From positions 16,430-79,309 of the forward strand of contig MZZL01000407.1 in the NCBI GenBank assembly GCA_002749535.1: DNA of 62,880 nt, written 5' to 3'. Below the pieces are notes generated by a model, which worked only from the letters and a program-made list of their open reading frames with translations, was not told the origin of the DNA and ran no database searches. A program made the translations under genes and the position numbers. Source of the DNA: Apophysomyces variabilis. Taxonomy: Eukaryota > Mucoromycota > Mucoromycetes > Mucorales > Mucoraceae. Of this stretch, positions 12,526 to 22,126 are shown in pieces. Position 1 is the stretch's first letter. Each line of letters opens with the position of its first letter.

Positions 12526-14215
12526 CACTTTTTTCAGCACATTTTTAGGATGAGAGCTGGCGTTACACAAGAGGAGTTAGAGGCGTAGTACCAAGAATGA
12601 ATCTGACGCAAAAGCAGAAGGGAGTACTGGCGTATTATCAGAAGATAAAGTGACGCATTATCTATCGTTCGTTACTTTTAAACAAAGAAGCAATGTTCAC
12701 TGAGCGGGATAGTCATATTTATTAGAGAGGTTTGCGTTGCAAACAATCATCAAACTTAGAAACTGAATATTTGCAAAAGCCTTTCAGATCGCTAAAATAC
12801 ACCTCATTGCATGCATCCCTGATCTGCGAAGTCAAGGTCTCTTCCTCCAAAAGCCTATGACGCTTCAACTTGGCCTTCACCACTGACCAGAATTGCTCAA
12901 TGGGATTGAGCTCAGGTGAATAAGAGGGAAGATAGATGCACCCATAACCACGGCTTTGGATATATTTAGCGATGTCGTCATGTTTGTGAATAGGTGCATT
13001 GTCCATCACTAAATAATTCCCTTTGAACTCCTCATGCTGGTCCATCATATCCAATGTACTAGCAACAAAGTTGAAGTAGTGGCCAGTGACCGTTCCACTT
13101 TTGGTAGCAGAAGCAGTTTTGGTACTTCCAGCAGCTTTTCATTTCTTGGAAGGAGGCATCGCTTTTGGCAATCTTACAGATATTTGCATAACGCCATATG
13201 GCGAAATGGCACCAAGAATCGTGGTGGTTTTCGCCCTCGTCTTTGGTACAGTTACTGTTGCTTGAGTACCCTTTGTTGACCATGCCGAGCTTTGTTTCAT
13301 GTTGATATGGAATGCGGATTCATCGATAAAAACACAATTGCTGCAGAAATCCATATCAGTATTTAGCTAACGTGTCACCCAGTTGAATCGTTCCTCAATC
13401 TTAGCTGGTGAGTTCCTTTCAATGGAGTGGAAGTGTGCTTTTTTGAAGGTGATTCTGCACTTTTCAGTCGTAAAATTATAGAGTGCTGTTTTGGACACCT
13501 CTAATCCTTCAAATTGCTTTGTGAGACTCTCCATCATCTGGTCAAGGGCAAGGTATAGGTTTTCATCAACCAAGTTGGTCAAGAATGCCGCATGCTCCTC
13601 CCCTAGTTTGGATGGTCTTCCAACAGGGCGTGTGGTTTTACTAGCTGTGGTTGGTAAACCACCATCAGGATCAGGGTTGTCTTGATCCATTTTCACCCAT
13701 CTTTGGGCAGTCCTTGGTGTAATCTTAAGCTCGAGAGCCGCCTCTCTAGCGGACTTGCCCTCTTCATACACCAAGTAAAACAGCCATTCTTTTTGTGCAT
13801 CAGTGTATCGTGCCTGCAGTCATTTCGGTCCCTTTTTGGCTTTCACTTTTGGTTGTTCCTCGACTGCTTTCGGTTCCTTCACAGGTTTTTCAGGTGGCTT
13901 CAAGGACATGTACTCATTGAAATTGGTGACCGAATTGAGTGGGTAGGTTTCATAATTGACATCCATTTCTAAGACAGCAACGTCTTCGCCTTTATCACCA
14001 ACCATGTTGCCATGACCGTCTTCATGGATAAATGTAGCTGTCATCATTCTCAAAGTAATAAACGATAGAATAATGTGCCACTTTATTTTCTGATAGTACG
14101 CTAGTATACCCTTCTACTTCTACGTCAGATTCATCCTTGGCACTACGCCTCTTACTCCTCTTGTGTAACGCCAGCTCTCATCCCAAAAATGCGCCAGTAA
14201 TTTCTGAAAAAAGTG
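12526..14215 (-). mobile_element. Tc1/mariner-like (DD34E) element, copy B
   Basis: 1690 bp, the same length as copy A and inverted relative to it. Flanking TA dinucleotides lie at 12524-12525 and 14216-14217. The terminal inverted repeats start CACTTTTTT at both ends. The transposase gene is on the minus strand and also interrupted. It forms the outer end of the right palindrome arm. Confidence 0.88.
12722..14053 (-). pseudogene. Tc1-like DD34E transposase, decayed (copy B)
   Basis: Minus-strand counterpart of the copy at 1802-3133. Open segments run 14053-13820, 13774-13367, 13366-13139 and 13138-12722. The segment 13774-13367 is uninterrupted where copy A has a TAA, and STKGTQAT is open where copy A has TGA. 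Copy B has its own stop after FNWVTR (about 13367). The stops after the Lys/Pro linker and after PPSKK occur in both copies, so decay began before the two copies separated or both derive from a defective source. All three catalytic positions can still be read. Confidence 0.85.
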
Positions 14216-14268
14216 TATGATGATCCGTATCCATTAAAACTGGATACAGATCGGATCGGATAAATGGA

Positions 14269-14786
14269 TCACGGATTTTTGACGATCCCTATGGACATGT
14301 AAAGGTCAGTGTTGAGTGAATCGGGTAAAGCCAAGGAGGTCAAAACGTTTTGATGAATCCTTTCTAACAGGGAAGGAGGAAAATATTTTACAGGCACAGA
14401 TTCGTATTTTGCACGTTTTTGTAAGACCAATACAGAAGAGATGCATCTGTCAAAAAACAAAATATAAGTATTAACCCATCAAATAATCTAAATGAAAATC
14501 TTTACAGAAGTTCGTTGAAGTATCAATCAACGGTGCTGCTAAGTTTGAAACTGTGTTCATGTACATGCTGCTTAAACTTGCTTTTTGACTTCATCACTTG
14601 GATACAACAAGGGCACAAATATAATAGTCCATTCACTTTGCGTTTGATCAGAGGTTTTCCCCTTTACAGATCGCTTGGTGACAACATACTGTGTTGCCTA
14701 AATGCATGGATTCAAACGTTCTGATTCGATGGAAATGTTTTGGTGTCGTCTTCACAGTAAGGACATATTCTTTTTGGAGTAGTCAT
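14269..14786 (-). pseudogene. C2H2-type zinc-finger protein remnant
   Basis: The minus-strand frame from ATG at 14786 reads a finger-like CPYCEDDTKTF followed by IHAFRQH, then further on CPCCIQVMKSKSKFKQHVHEH. Cys-Cys/His-His spacing is visible, but TGA (near 14712) and TAA (near 14661) interrupt the frame. The pyrimidine-rich stretch just upstream (GA-rich on plus, 14790-14850) looks like a fungal 5' leader. More open sequence at 14460-14269 may be a further exon. A transposon-associated or lineage-specific zinc-finger protein is possible; no function can be assigned. Confidence 0.45.
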
Positions 14787-14949
14787 GGTGGAAAAAAGGG
14801 GAAGAAATAAAAGTGAAAAAAAGGGAAGGGAAAAAGGGAAGGGAAAAAAAGGCACGTGCACCTCTGTTATTCACAGCCACGATCACTGCAACGGAATTTG
14901 AGATTTCAATCATTTAGGAAAAAAAGCCTGTCTTTACTTGCTCGCGCCC

Positions 14950-16308
14950 ACTCTGCATCAAAATTTCGCAGGTTTGTTTTTGAAGGTTCTTGATCGCATG
15001 CGTACAAAATCAAAAACATTCATCACAACAGACAATGCGTCTACAATGTTTGCCATGGCAAGAGAAATAGAGCAACGACTTGGTTAGGAATATTTTTGAT
15101 GCAGCAGAAAACCGTATACTATGTATCGGACACATTATCAACCCTGGTTGTGCAGACGGTAATCAAGGATGGATTGAAGGCGGAAGCTCCAGTTGACGGT
15201 GAAAGTGATGCTGCATTTGACATGGACAGACCTGTTCATGAAGGAGATAATCCCATCGGTAAGTTTATTCCCATCAAAGCCAAACTGTTTCTTTACCATC
15301 GTTTTCAATTATATGTAGGTGAAATTCTGAATCATCTCAGAAAAGGAATTGTGAAAATGCGCTCATCTTCTCAACGGCGTAAACTGTTCCATAGATGTGT
15401 TCGCATGAATAATGGTGACAATGCAAATGGAAACAGCAAAATAGAGCTGGCCGTTGATGTTAGAATTCAATGTAACTCAACACTGAAGATGATTGAGACA
15501 GCATTAGAACTTCAACATGCTTACGACTCTATGTGCAGCTTACTTCCAAACGAGCTTCAACAGTTTGTGCTTTCTTCTAGTGACTGGGAACATATGCAAG
15601 AGCTCCACCAAGCTTTTGTCCACTTCGCATTACCCATCTATCAATTACACCGTCCTCGCATATAATAAGCTGTTCGATGATGTGGATGATTATGCAGAAA
15701 AAAGCCCAACTATGGTAAGGAATTTCTATTGGATATACAAGGAGTTTATTATTAATTCGTGTAATTCATTGTTATGTAGAGCCCAATGTTATGTAATGGT
15801 ACCACACTTGCCTTTGAGTAGATGTGCAAGTATTACTCCAAGACTGAGACAGCATTGTATGCGATCAGTACAGTGATGGATCCTAGGACAAAGGATGAAT
15901 ACTGGAGGAGAATGGCTGGGAGGAAGAATACGTTGTATCATGTATGCGTCAAGTGTGCCAGTTCTGAGACAATCACTTCAAGTCTCAGGAATTAAGTAGC
16001 AATTCGCAGCAGCTGGTCCTTGACACATTCAAACTATTCTATACAAAGTGATCGAAAGATGAGCTTGAGGTGTACCTTGCAGAAAGTACAAGCACTGGTG
16101 GATGTTCTCTTGGAAGCGTTATAGGATTGAGTGCGCGGCTTTAGCGCAGATGGTGAGATGGTATTTGGCTATTCTGGCATCTTCAGTGCCATCGGAGCGT
16201 TGTTTTTTGCAGGTGAAGTTTTTCGTTCCCTTTGAGCATAATTGTCTAAACCCTGACACTGTTAAGGAGCTGGTATTGAGCGATTCACGGCGGCGATCGC
16301 TTTCCTAG
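14950..16308 (+). pseudogene. hAT-family transposase, decayed
   Basis: Pieces in shifting frames match the hAT order. TTDNASTMFAM near 15030 carries a catalytic Asp; it is followed by a CIGHIIN-type block near 15115-15135. Residues around LRKGIVKMRSSSQRR and LAVDVRIQCNST (15325-15480) are the hAT mid-region. LAILASSVPSERCF at about 16160-16210 is the C-terminal dimerisation domain (usual pattern PASSVPSERxFS). Frameshifts and stops break the gene. Terminal inverted repeats could not be placed, but GGATC-rich sequence next to the palindrome may belong to hAT ends. Confidence 0.8.
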
Positions 16309-17283
16309 AGAATACTTAGTAACTCATATATATATAATAAACCCATCTGTTGTCCGCCTTGAAACATTCCATGTCATAAAAGAGAACAGAATTTTTTTTT
16401 CACAATACGTCTTTTTTATGTGTCAAAATGATGAAGTCTTCTCTTTGCTGAACGTTTGTGCTTTTTATTCTTTTCCCTACTCTTGCGTTTACTCTTGCCT
16501 TCCTTAAAAACTTGACAAAGCATGCCTCATCTCTGTATATTAGAAGCAATAACAGAACTTTTTTACTCTTGTCTATGGCTCGCATTACTTTTAAGACAGA
16601 CTTTATATGCAATCACTCCATTACCGCAATACAATAAAAAACGTCTAAACCTTACACAACACCGCGCTCAAACCTTTTCATTTAACTGAACCAAAATTAG
16701 ATACGATATAGTTAAAACTTGGTGTACAGATCAAAAACGGTTAATGTAACTTCCCAATGCTGCATTGTTATGTATGCTCTTAAGATCTCTTTTCGCTTAA
16801 ATAATATTCCACTTGACTCGACTCTGGTGAACCATAGACGTCATCAACCATGTCCTGCGCTAAATCAGTTTCCTCATCAGAGTATTTTTGCATTTCAATG
16901 TCTTGCTCAACTAGATGTTCGTTTAATATTCAGTAATTAGTGCTATGAGTGCCCATGCTTTTTAAGTATTGTTGCGCTACGCCCTAAACAAGAAAAATGT
17001 AAAATTCGTTATCCGAAGCTTTAAAACAATTTTTGAAAAAACCAGTACGTTGCCATGACTGTCGATTACGTCACCTTTGGCAGTGCGCAGTGTCAGTGGA
17101 AGTTTCTAGCTGACTTGTGTAAAACTATCTCTTCTCACCTTCTTACAAACAATTAAATACTCCAGTAGAAGTTAGAAAAACAATTTTATGGATCATCTCA
17201 CATGAAACAAGTATATCGAATAATTGCTCTTGATATAAACAGGTACATGCTTCCTATCAACGAAAAGAGAGAATTACGCAGAA
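16309..17283. other. Intergenic, nothing recognised
   Basis: Short open frames only and no conserved motif or repeat structure recognised. The stretch ends at the start of a tandem repeat. Confidence 0.4.
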
Positions 17284-17793
17284 AATACTCAATCTACATT
17301 GGTGCGTAGGTTTCTTTTTGTTTTAGACGTTTACCGGTTTTGCGCAGTCAAAGTGTACAGGGAATCTGCGTGTTTGCGTCGCATGCATGTAGTAGTTCTT
17401 CGAATGAAAGAAGGACGCCCCGAGTGAAAATGGTATTGATGTATGCGCTGCGTTGCCTGCATATGGACTACCATTATTAGCGAAGACAGACCTAGCAACT
17501 TTTTTTCATGGCTTAAGTATGTGTTTGTAACGAACAATACTCAATCTACATTAATATTTAGGTGGTTTTTTTTCTGTTTTAGATGCTTACCGGTTTTCTG
17601 CAGTCAAAGTGTACAGGGAATCTGCGTGTTTGCGTCGCATGCATGTAGTAGTTCTTCGAATGAAAGAAGGACGCCCCGAGTGAAAATAGTATTGATGTAT
17701 GCGCTGCGTTGCCTGCATATGGACTACCATTATTAGCGAAGACAGACCTAGCAACTTTTTTTCATGGCTAAAGTATGTGTTTCTAACAAAAAC
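17284..17793 (+). repeat. Tandem duplication, period about 252-258 bp
   Basis: Two head-to-tail units, with the start motif AATACTCAATCT at 17284, 17536 and 17794 (the third is only the beginning of another unit). Long blocks are identical, for example around CAAAGTGTACAGGGAATCTG and GAAGGACGCCCCGAGTG. No coding role was recognised. Confidence 0.8.
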
Positions 17794-19499
17794 AATACTC
17801 AATCTGCATTGCTGCTTAGTTTTTTAATCAGTTGTGGTTGAGCTCAGGTCATTTAGTGTACAAATACAATTTGGACAGTCAGGTAAGTTCAGCTCATTGA
17901 AATGCGGTTTTGAAATTGTATTTAATTCACATGTGTAATTCCCTGTTCTTTGAGCGGTATATTGGACCTTAATGTACACAACTTCAATCGCTGTTGAGTA
18001 CCTTCTACAATATTAAAAGATAAACTTTGCCGGTGAAGTAATCGGGCAGTCCCGCTGAGCACCATCTCGACCTTGCCTGGGTGCTAACCTAATCATGCAG
18101 ATTCTCTAGAGACTTATGGAATGGAGCCGATACCTGTGCTGGCGCTTGAAATGGATATCTGTTGATAAAACTAACCTTATCCGTGATGCAGATCTGGGAG
18201 GGCTAGTACTGTCATTTTGTATCTTTTCGTAATCATTGCCGTGTCAATGGTGCGGTTTCTATTGCTGACCCTATCACTGACTCCCTTCTACAATGTCTTC
18301 CTTGTTCGTATCCTATCTGGATTACCTTCTCTTTTCTCTTACACTCATTCCTCCCAATAGACATGTTCATTTTTTCTCTTACCTTACTACCACTATTTCT
18401 TCATAGCTCCTTCCTTTTTCCGTTCTGTCATATTAGACTTTTTAGTTTATTTGAATATTTTCTGAATAGGTGAGAGCGGACATACTTTGATAACCTCAAC
18501 GCTTAGCATCATAAAGCAAAATTGAATTGAATTTGCATCTGTAATCAATTTTATACAAATAATCTAAGTGTTTACGTTAATATTTCTACTACAATAGTTA
18601 CTTCAGTTGTTAACAGTATGTGTAAAAAGATGGTGTATAAGTATAACAGTATGGCGACTGTCTGCAAATGGCATCTGAATGTAAATATACAGAAATATTT
18701 ACACTGTTTTGCATGCTATTTCGTTTAGCATAAATACCAACTCTCATTAGCAATATATCTGTGAGTAAGTGCTGCAGCGCCTGATATCGCATCTTGTACT
18801 CCTTTATAGGCAGCTCGCACTTCAACTGCTTAATTAATCGTATTCTTCCCAAGTATAATACTATCGTACTAAAGCTTCCTATTTCGAGGTGAACTCAAGG
18901 CTGTTCTTAGTCCTTCCGTTCTTTCCGTAACATTGTAAAGAGATTTTTTGCGAATTGTGTTTGGCCCCACAATGAGCACACTATAACACAAGGCGGTTCC
19001 TTTTTCTTCACTTGTTTCCGTGTGTGTCAGGAAGTTGTTATTCTTTGCTACCAAAACAACATGTTATTGCGAATCTTGTTTGTATCAACGGTCTTCTTCA
19101 GAAGCCATACGCAGTAATTGTATCAGTAAAGTCGCAGCTGCTATTCATAGCCCTCGCCTATGGGGAATCTTAAGGTTTCTGACAAGCTTTCTTTGGGCAA
19201 AGACTAGCATAACTGACATTCAACACGTGACTTCACGCGATTTTCTCCAATGTCGCGTCCAAGATTGGGAATATTTGAATCATTTCTGTCAATCACCAAG
19301 GCAACTCTTTAAGACGTGCGCCTCGTTCTGTAACCATGGCAGACAATTACATGGGATCAGACTGTAAGCCACAGAAAGAAAACTTGGTAGAGCATTTTAT
19401 TCATATATACTTTTCCGCAGAATTAGAATATTATATAGTAAACAACAAAAAACCGACATAGGAAGCATTCATTACGGCCCATTCTGAGTATATTGTTGC
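17794..19499. other. Intergenic with a possible retroelement tail
   Basis: No supported gene. The part at 18030-18535 has features of a LINE 3' end (separate entry). Frames on either strand at 18600-19370 show no motif I recognise. Confidence 0.4.
18030..18535 (+). mobile_element. Possible LINE-type (non-LTR) 3' tail
   Basis: A comparatively G+C-rich segment with a decayed coding look passes through pyrimidine-rich DNA (about 18290-18420) and ends with CATAAAGCAAAATTGAATTGAATT-like simple sequence at about 18510-18535. This is the style of 3' termini of fungal non-LTR retrotransposons. No reverse-transcriptase motif is visible in the window, so the call rests on the tail alone. Confidence 0.28.
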
Positions 19500-22126
19500 C
19501 TGCTCAGCCAAAACTGCAGTCGCAACGCCAGAAGCGCTTTATAGACTTTGGAGGTCTCGATTTGTTCTAAAAATGCGGGATATCAGACCAGCTCTGCCGT
19601 TAACGTGAGTATCTATGATTATACGTTGCACATTGCACACGGTTGAAGTTTGCTGACATACTGAGTTTTCTCCTATCTAAGGCCTAGTAAATACCGCAGC
19701 ACTTTTTGGGCACCGTTGTTCACAGAGCTACAGCAGCTGGTAATTCAGGATATATTGTGCTATTAGCTACATTACGGATCCCACATGTTAATGTTCGAGT
19801 ATTTTTCATATAGCACACTACTACCCAAGTATACCGAGTAGAATCACTTCGCACATTGCAAGCACGTGCCTCTGCTGCTGCTGGTGCAGTAATGACGAAT
19901 CTAGTGCAACAAGCAGCTGACAGCTTTAGCAATGTACAATCAAGCTCAAGATCCTTTCTCGAACGTGAACGGGAACTTCAATCTGGATGTGGCCCTGAAT
20001 CTGAACCCGGGTCTGAAGAGGAGGATGACACCGATAAGCTCATTAGAATCTTTTTAAACTATGTAATTGAAGAAAAATTTGAGCTACTTGAGTTATTATG
20101 TTATCGTTCTGTTTGTCATAATAGCTTTTCCTATCAGACCGACGGCGTAATGCCTAGTGGAGTCGAAAAAGATTTCGTACGAAGCATGAGCGAAAAGCAA
20201 GGAACAGTTTCTGATAAATTGATCGCCAGTGCTGCTAAAAATCTGCTCAAAGAGGACGGCTAGGATAACGATACAGATCTCATGACGAAGTATGATTCTG
20301 TTCCCAAAACTGTGAAAACAAAAGGTGGAGCAAAATTAACTTTTACTTGTAAAATCATGTAGGCTTAGCTTATCCAGCATCTGCAACTTTATCTCGCCAA
20401 AATCATGCAACTTCCTAGACGCCTTTTTGGGCAAGACGGATATTGAAACACTGAAAAATGTTGTATTTCCATCATTAAGCGGCTTATGCGAGGACGATCT
20501 TCGATACTTTGACCAAATAACTGAAAGGTGCTGTGGTATACGTCGCTGTCGTAGTGTGACTTCCTAGTACTTATGTTCCATGAACAGGATGATCGGAATT
20601 AACCTGTTTCCATTTACAGTGAACTTCTCTAGTTTGGAACACCGACTGCACCTCTTCTCTAAATCAGAGATCTATCACCGAGGATGAAGACAAGGTGACA
20701 CTGCTCTACCGCAGTTATTACACTTAGCTAAATCATACACCTATCGCCGAGAAGAACGTTCACTAATTACAAATCCCGCATAAGATCAAATGATTATAAA
20801 TAGGCAGACAAGTTGAATGAAATAAAGAAATCCAACAGTCTCAAGGATTCTATCCGTCCCTTTTTCTATATACATATAACATAGGTGCAGAAAAAGAGTG
20901 CAAATAAAGTTCATGGTGCGGCCGATTCTGACGTAAAAAGTTGCTAGTGCCGACGCTGATTCTATGCTCTCGAAGATACACGAATTGCAACATAAGCATG
21001 TGAAAGACCGATCCTCCGACCTATATAATATGCTTGGCATCACGCAGCTAGTGTATGTTTTAAAAAGTATGCTCAAATACCCAGCACGTTATTAATCATC
21101 CGACGTTAATAGGATTGAACACTTTGATGATTGGCGAACAGATAGTGCAGAAAGCGAAACCACAGTATACAGACGGTCCGCTGTGCTACTCGATTGTTTA
21201 TTTCGCAAAACGCCAGTTGTCTTGAGAGAGTAAGAACTAGAAAGCAGCAGCGATTGGGTTCCTGGATTGTGAGGACGGGAGCCAGGTTACTGACTTTTTC
21301 TTTTCTCGGGTTAATAATGGCGAATGCGCCTCTCAATGCACAAAGGATTTGCTCATAGTACTTCAAAACTTAACGCAGTCTTTAGAAATGGCTGGGCAAA
21401 CGGCAACTTACGGCACTAAAATCGATATGTTAGCTATGACGATATCAAATGGACACTGCATTGAATTATCTTCCAATGAATGGAAGCGAAACGGCGTTAG
21501 CGAAGCAATGGCATTGAAACAGCAATGCAAAAATTTACGAACGAATGCTACAATTTTAACAAAGTTATTGAAGATGGGCTTCCCACCATACTTGCTGGCA
21601 ATGGATTGGCTGGGTTAGTAGGATTCTTTGCACTGAATTCATCATGTAACAGCACTTAATCAAACGAACGCTGCTATAGGGACCTGTGGATATGCGTATA
21701 TACTGCATTTTACCAACGGTATTTTCGTTGCCAAACCAGTTGCAAAGCTCCATATTCCGAAAAAGCCATCCCAAATTAAATCGTTCAACGAAACCTTCAG
21801 TTTTCTGTTCAAGTGGAAGGTGATTTTGAACTATACAGCGCACACGTTAATCTATCTCGCTAATTTTCTTGTGATGTGTGGAAGAACTTTCTCCTAGATA
21901 TGGCGCAAAAAGCGAAAACCGACTGGTGGAAACCGAAAACGACTTACGAGGTGTTGTATGCACGGCAAGGACGGCTCGTAGAAACATTTCGATACCTAAA
22001 ATCGTCATTACACCTCGACCCAAAAAAAGAACGATCAATGAGGTTGATGAGTAACAATTATGTTATAATGCCAATGGTTCAAATGGTTCACTGCCGGTTA
22101 ATTACTTTTTCCCTTGTTCTCCTCTA
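19500..22126 (+). pseudogene. PD-(D/E)XK nuclease-like gene, split by a solo LTR (family member 2)
   Basis: Coding-like pieces are at 19510-19602, 19856-20263 (acidic SEPGSEEEDD linker), about 20400-20531, 20884-21090, 21110-21230, 21310-21616 and 21672-21820, with a final piece at 21890-22100. It shares with the 52-kb gene the block SETTVYRR...LLD, the NGE...TKD block, the Asp/Glu-x-Lys core (Asp codon 21424; ELSSNEWKR with Glu 21478 and Lys 21484), KQQCKNLRTNATILTKLL, and DWLG-CGYAY. The intron inside the DW(T/L)G codon sits at the same place as in the 52-kb gene. An antisense 352-bp solo LTR interrupts the exon after FDQITERC. The usual GRR before Asp is GTK here, and stops and a lost acceptor suggest decay. 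Confidence 0.55.
20532..20883 (-). mobile_element. Solo LTR (b), 352 bp, TSD GGTGC
   Basis: Reverse-complement near-copy of solo LTR (a) at 6759-7111. Flanked by GGTGC at 20527-20531 and 20884-20888, a perfect 5-bp target duplication. On the minus strand it starts TATGTTATATG and ends GTATACCACA. It interrupts family member 2 of the nuclease-like genes in antisense orientation. Confidence 0.85.

Larger units (their letters stand above)
10202..14217 (-). repeat. Right arm of 12.6-kb imperfect palindrome
   Basis: Reverse-complement counterpart of 1638-5043. It is about 0.6 kb longer for two visible reasons: a 415-bp solo LTR at 11197-11611 and one extra 190-bp tandem unit near 12180-12370. It ends at the outer TA (14216-14217) of the second Tc1-like element. 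The inner end at 10202 cuts off a reading frame (10418-10202) that is complete on the other arm. Here codon TGG keeps that frame open where the left arm has TAG. Confidence 0.9.

Noticed and set aside
1638..14217. The palindrome as the terminal inverted repeats of a Maverick/polinton or other giant DNA element
   Set aside because: No polymerase, integrase or capsid gene was seen in the spacer, and the outer ends are plain Tc1-like termini with TA duplications.
17284..17793. CRISPR-like or satellite array
   Set aside because: Only two units of about 255 bp with no short repeat-spacer order; a simple tandem duplication.
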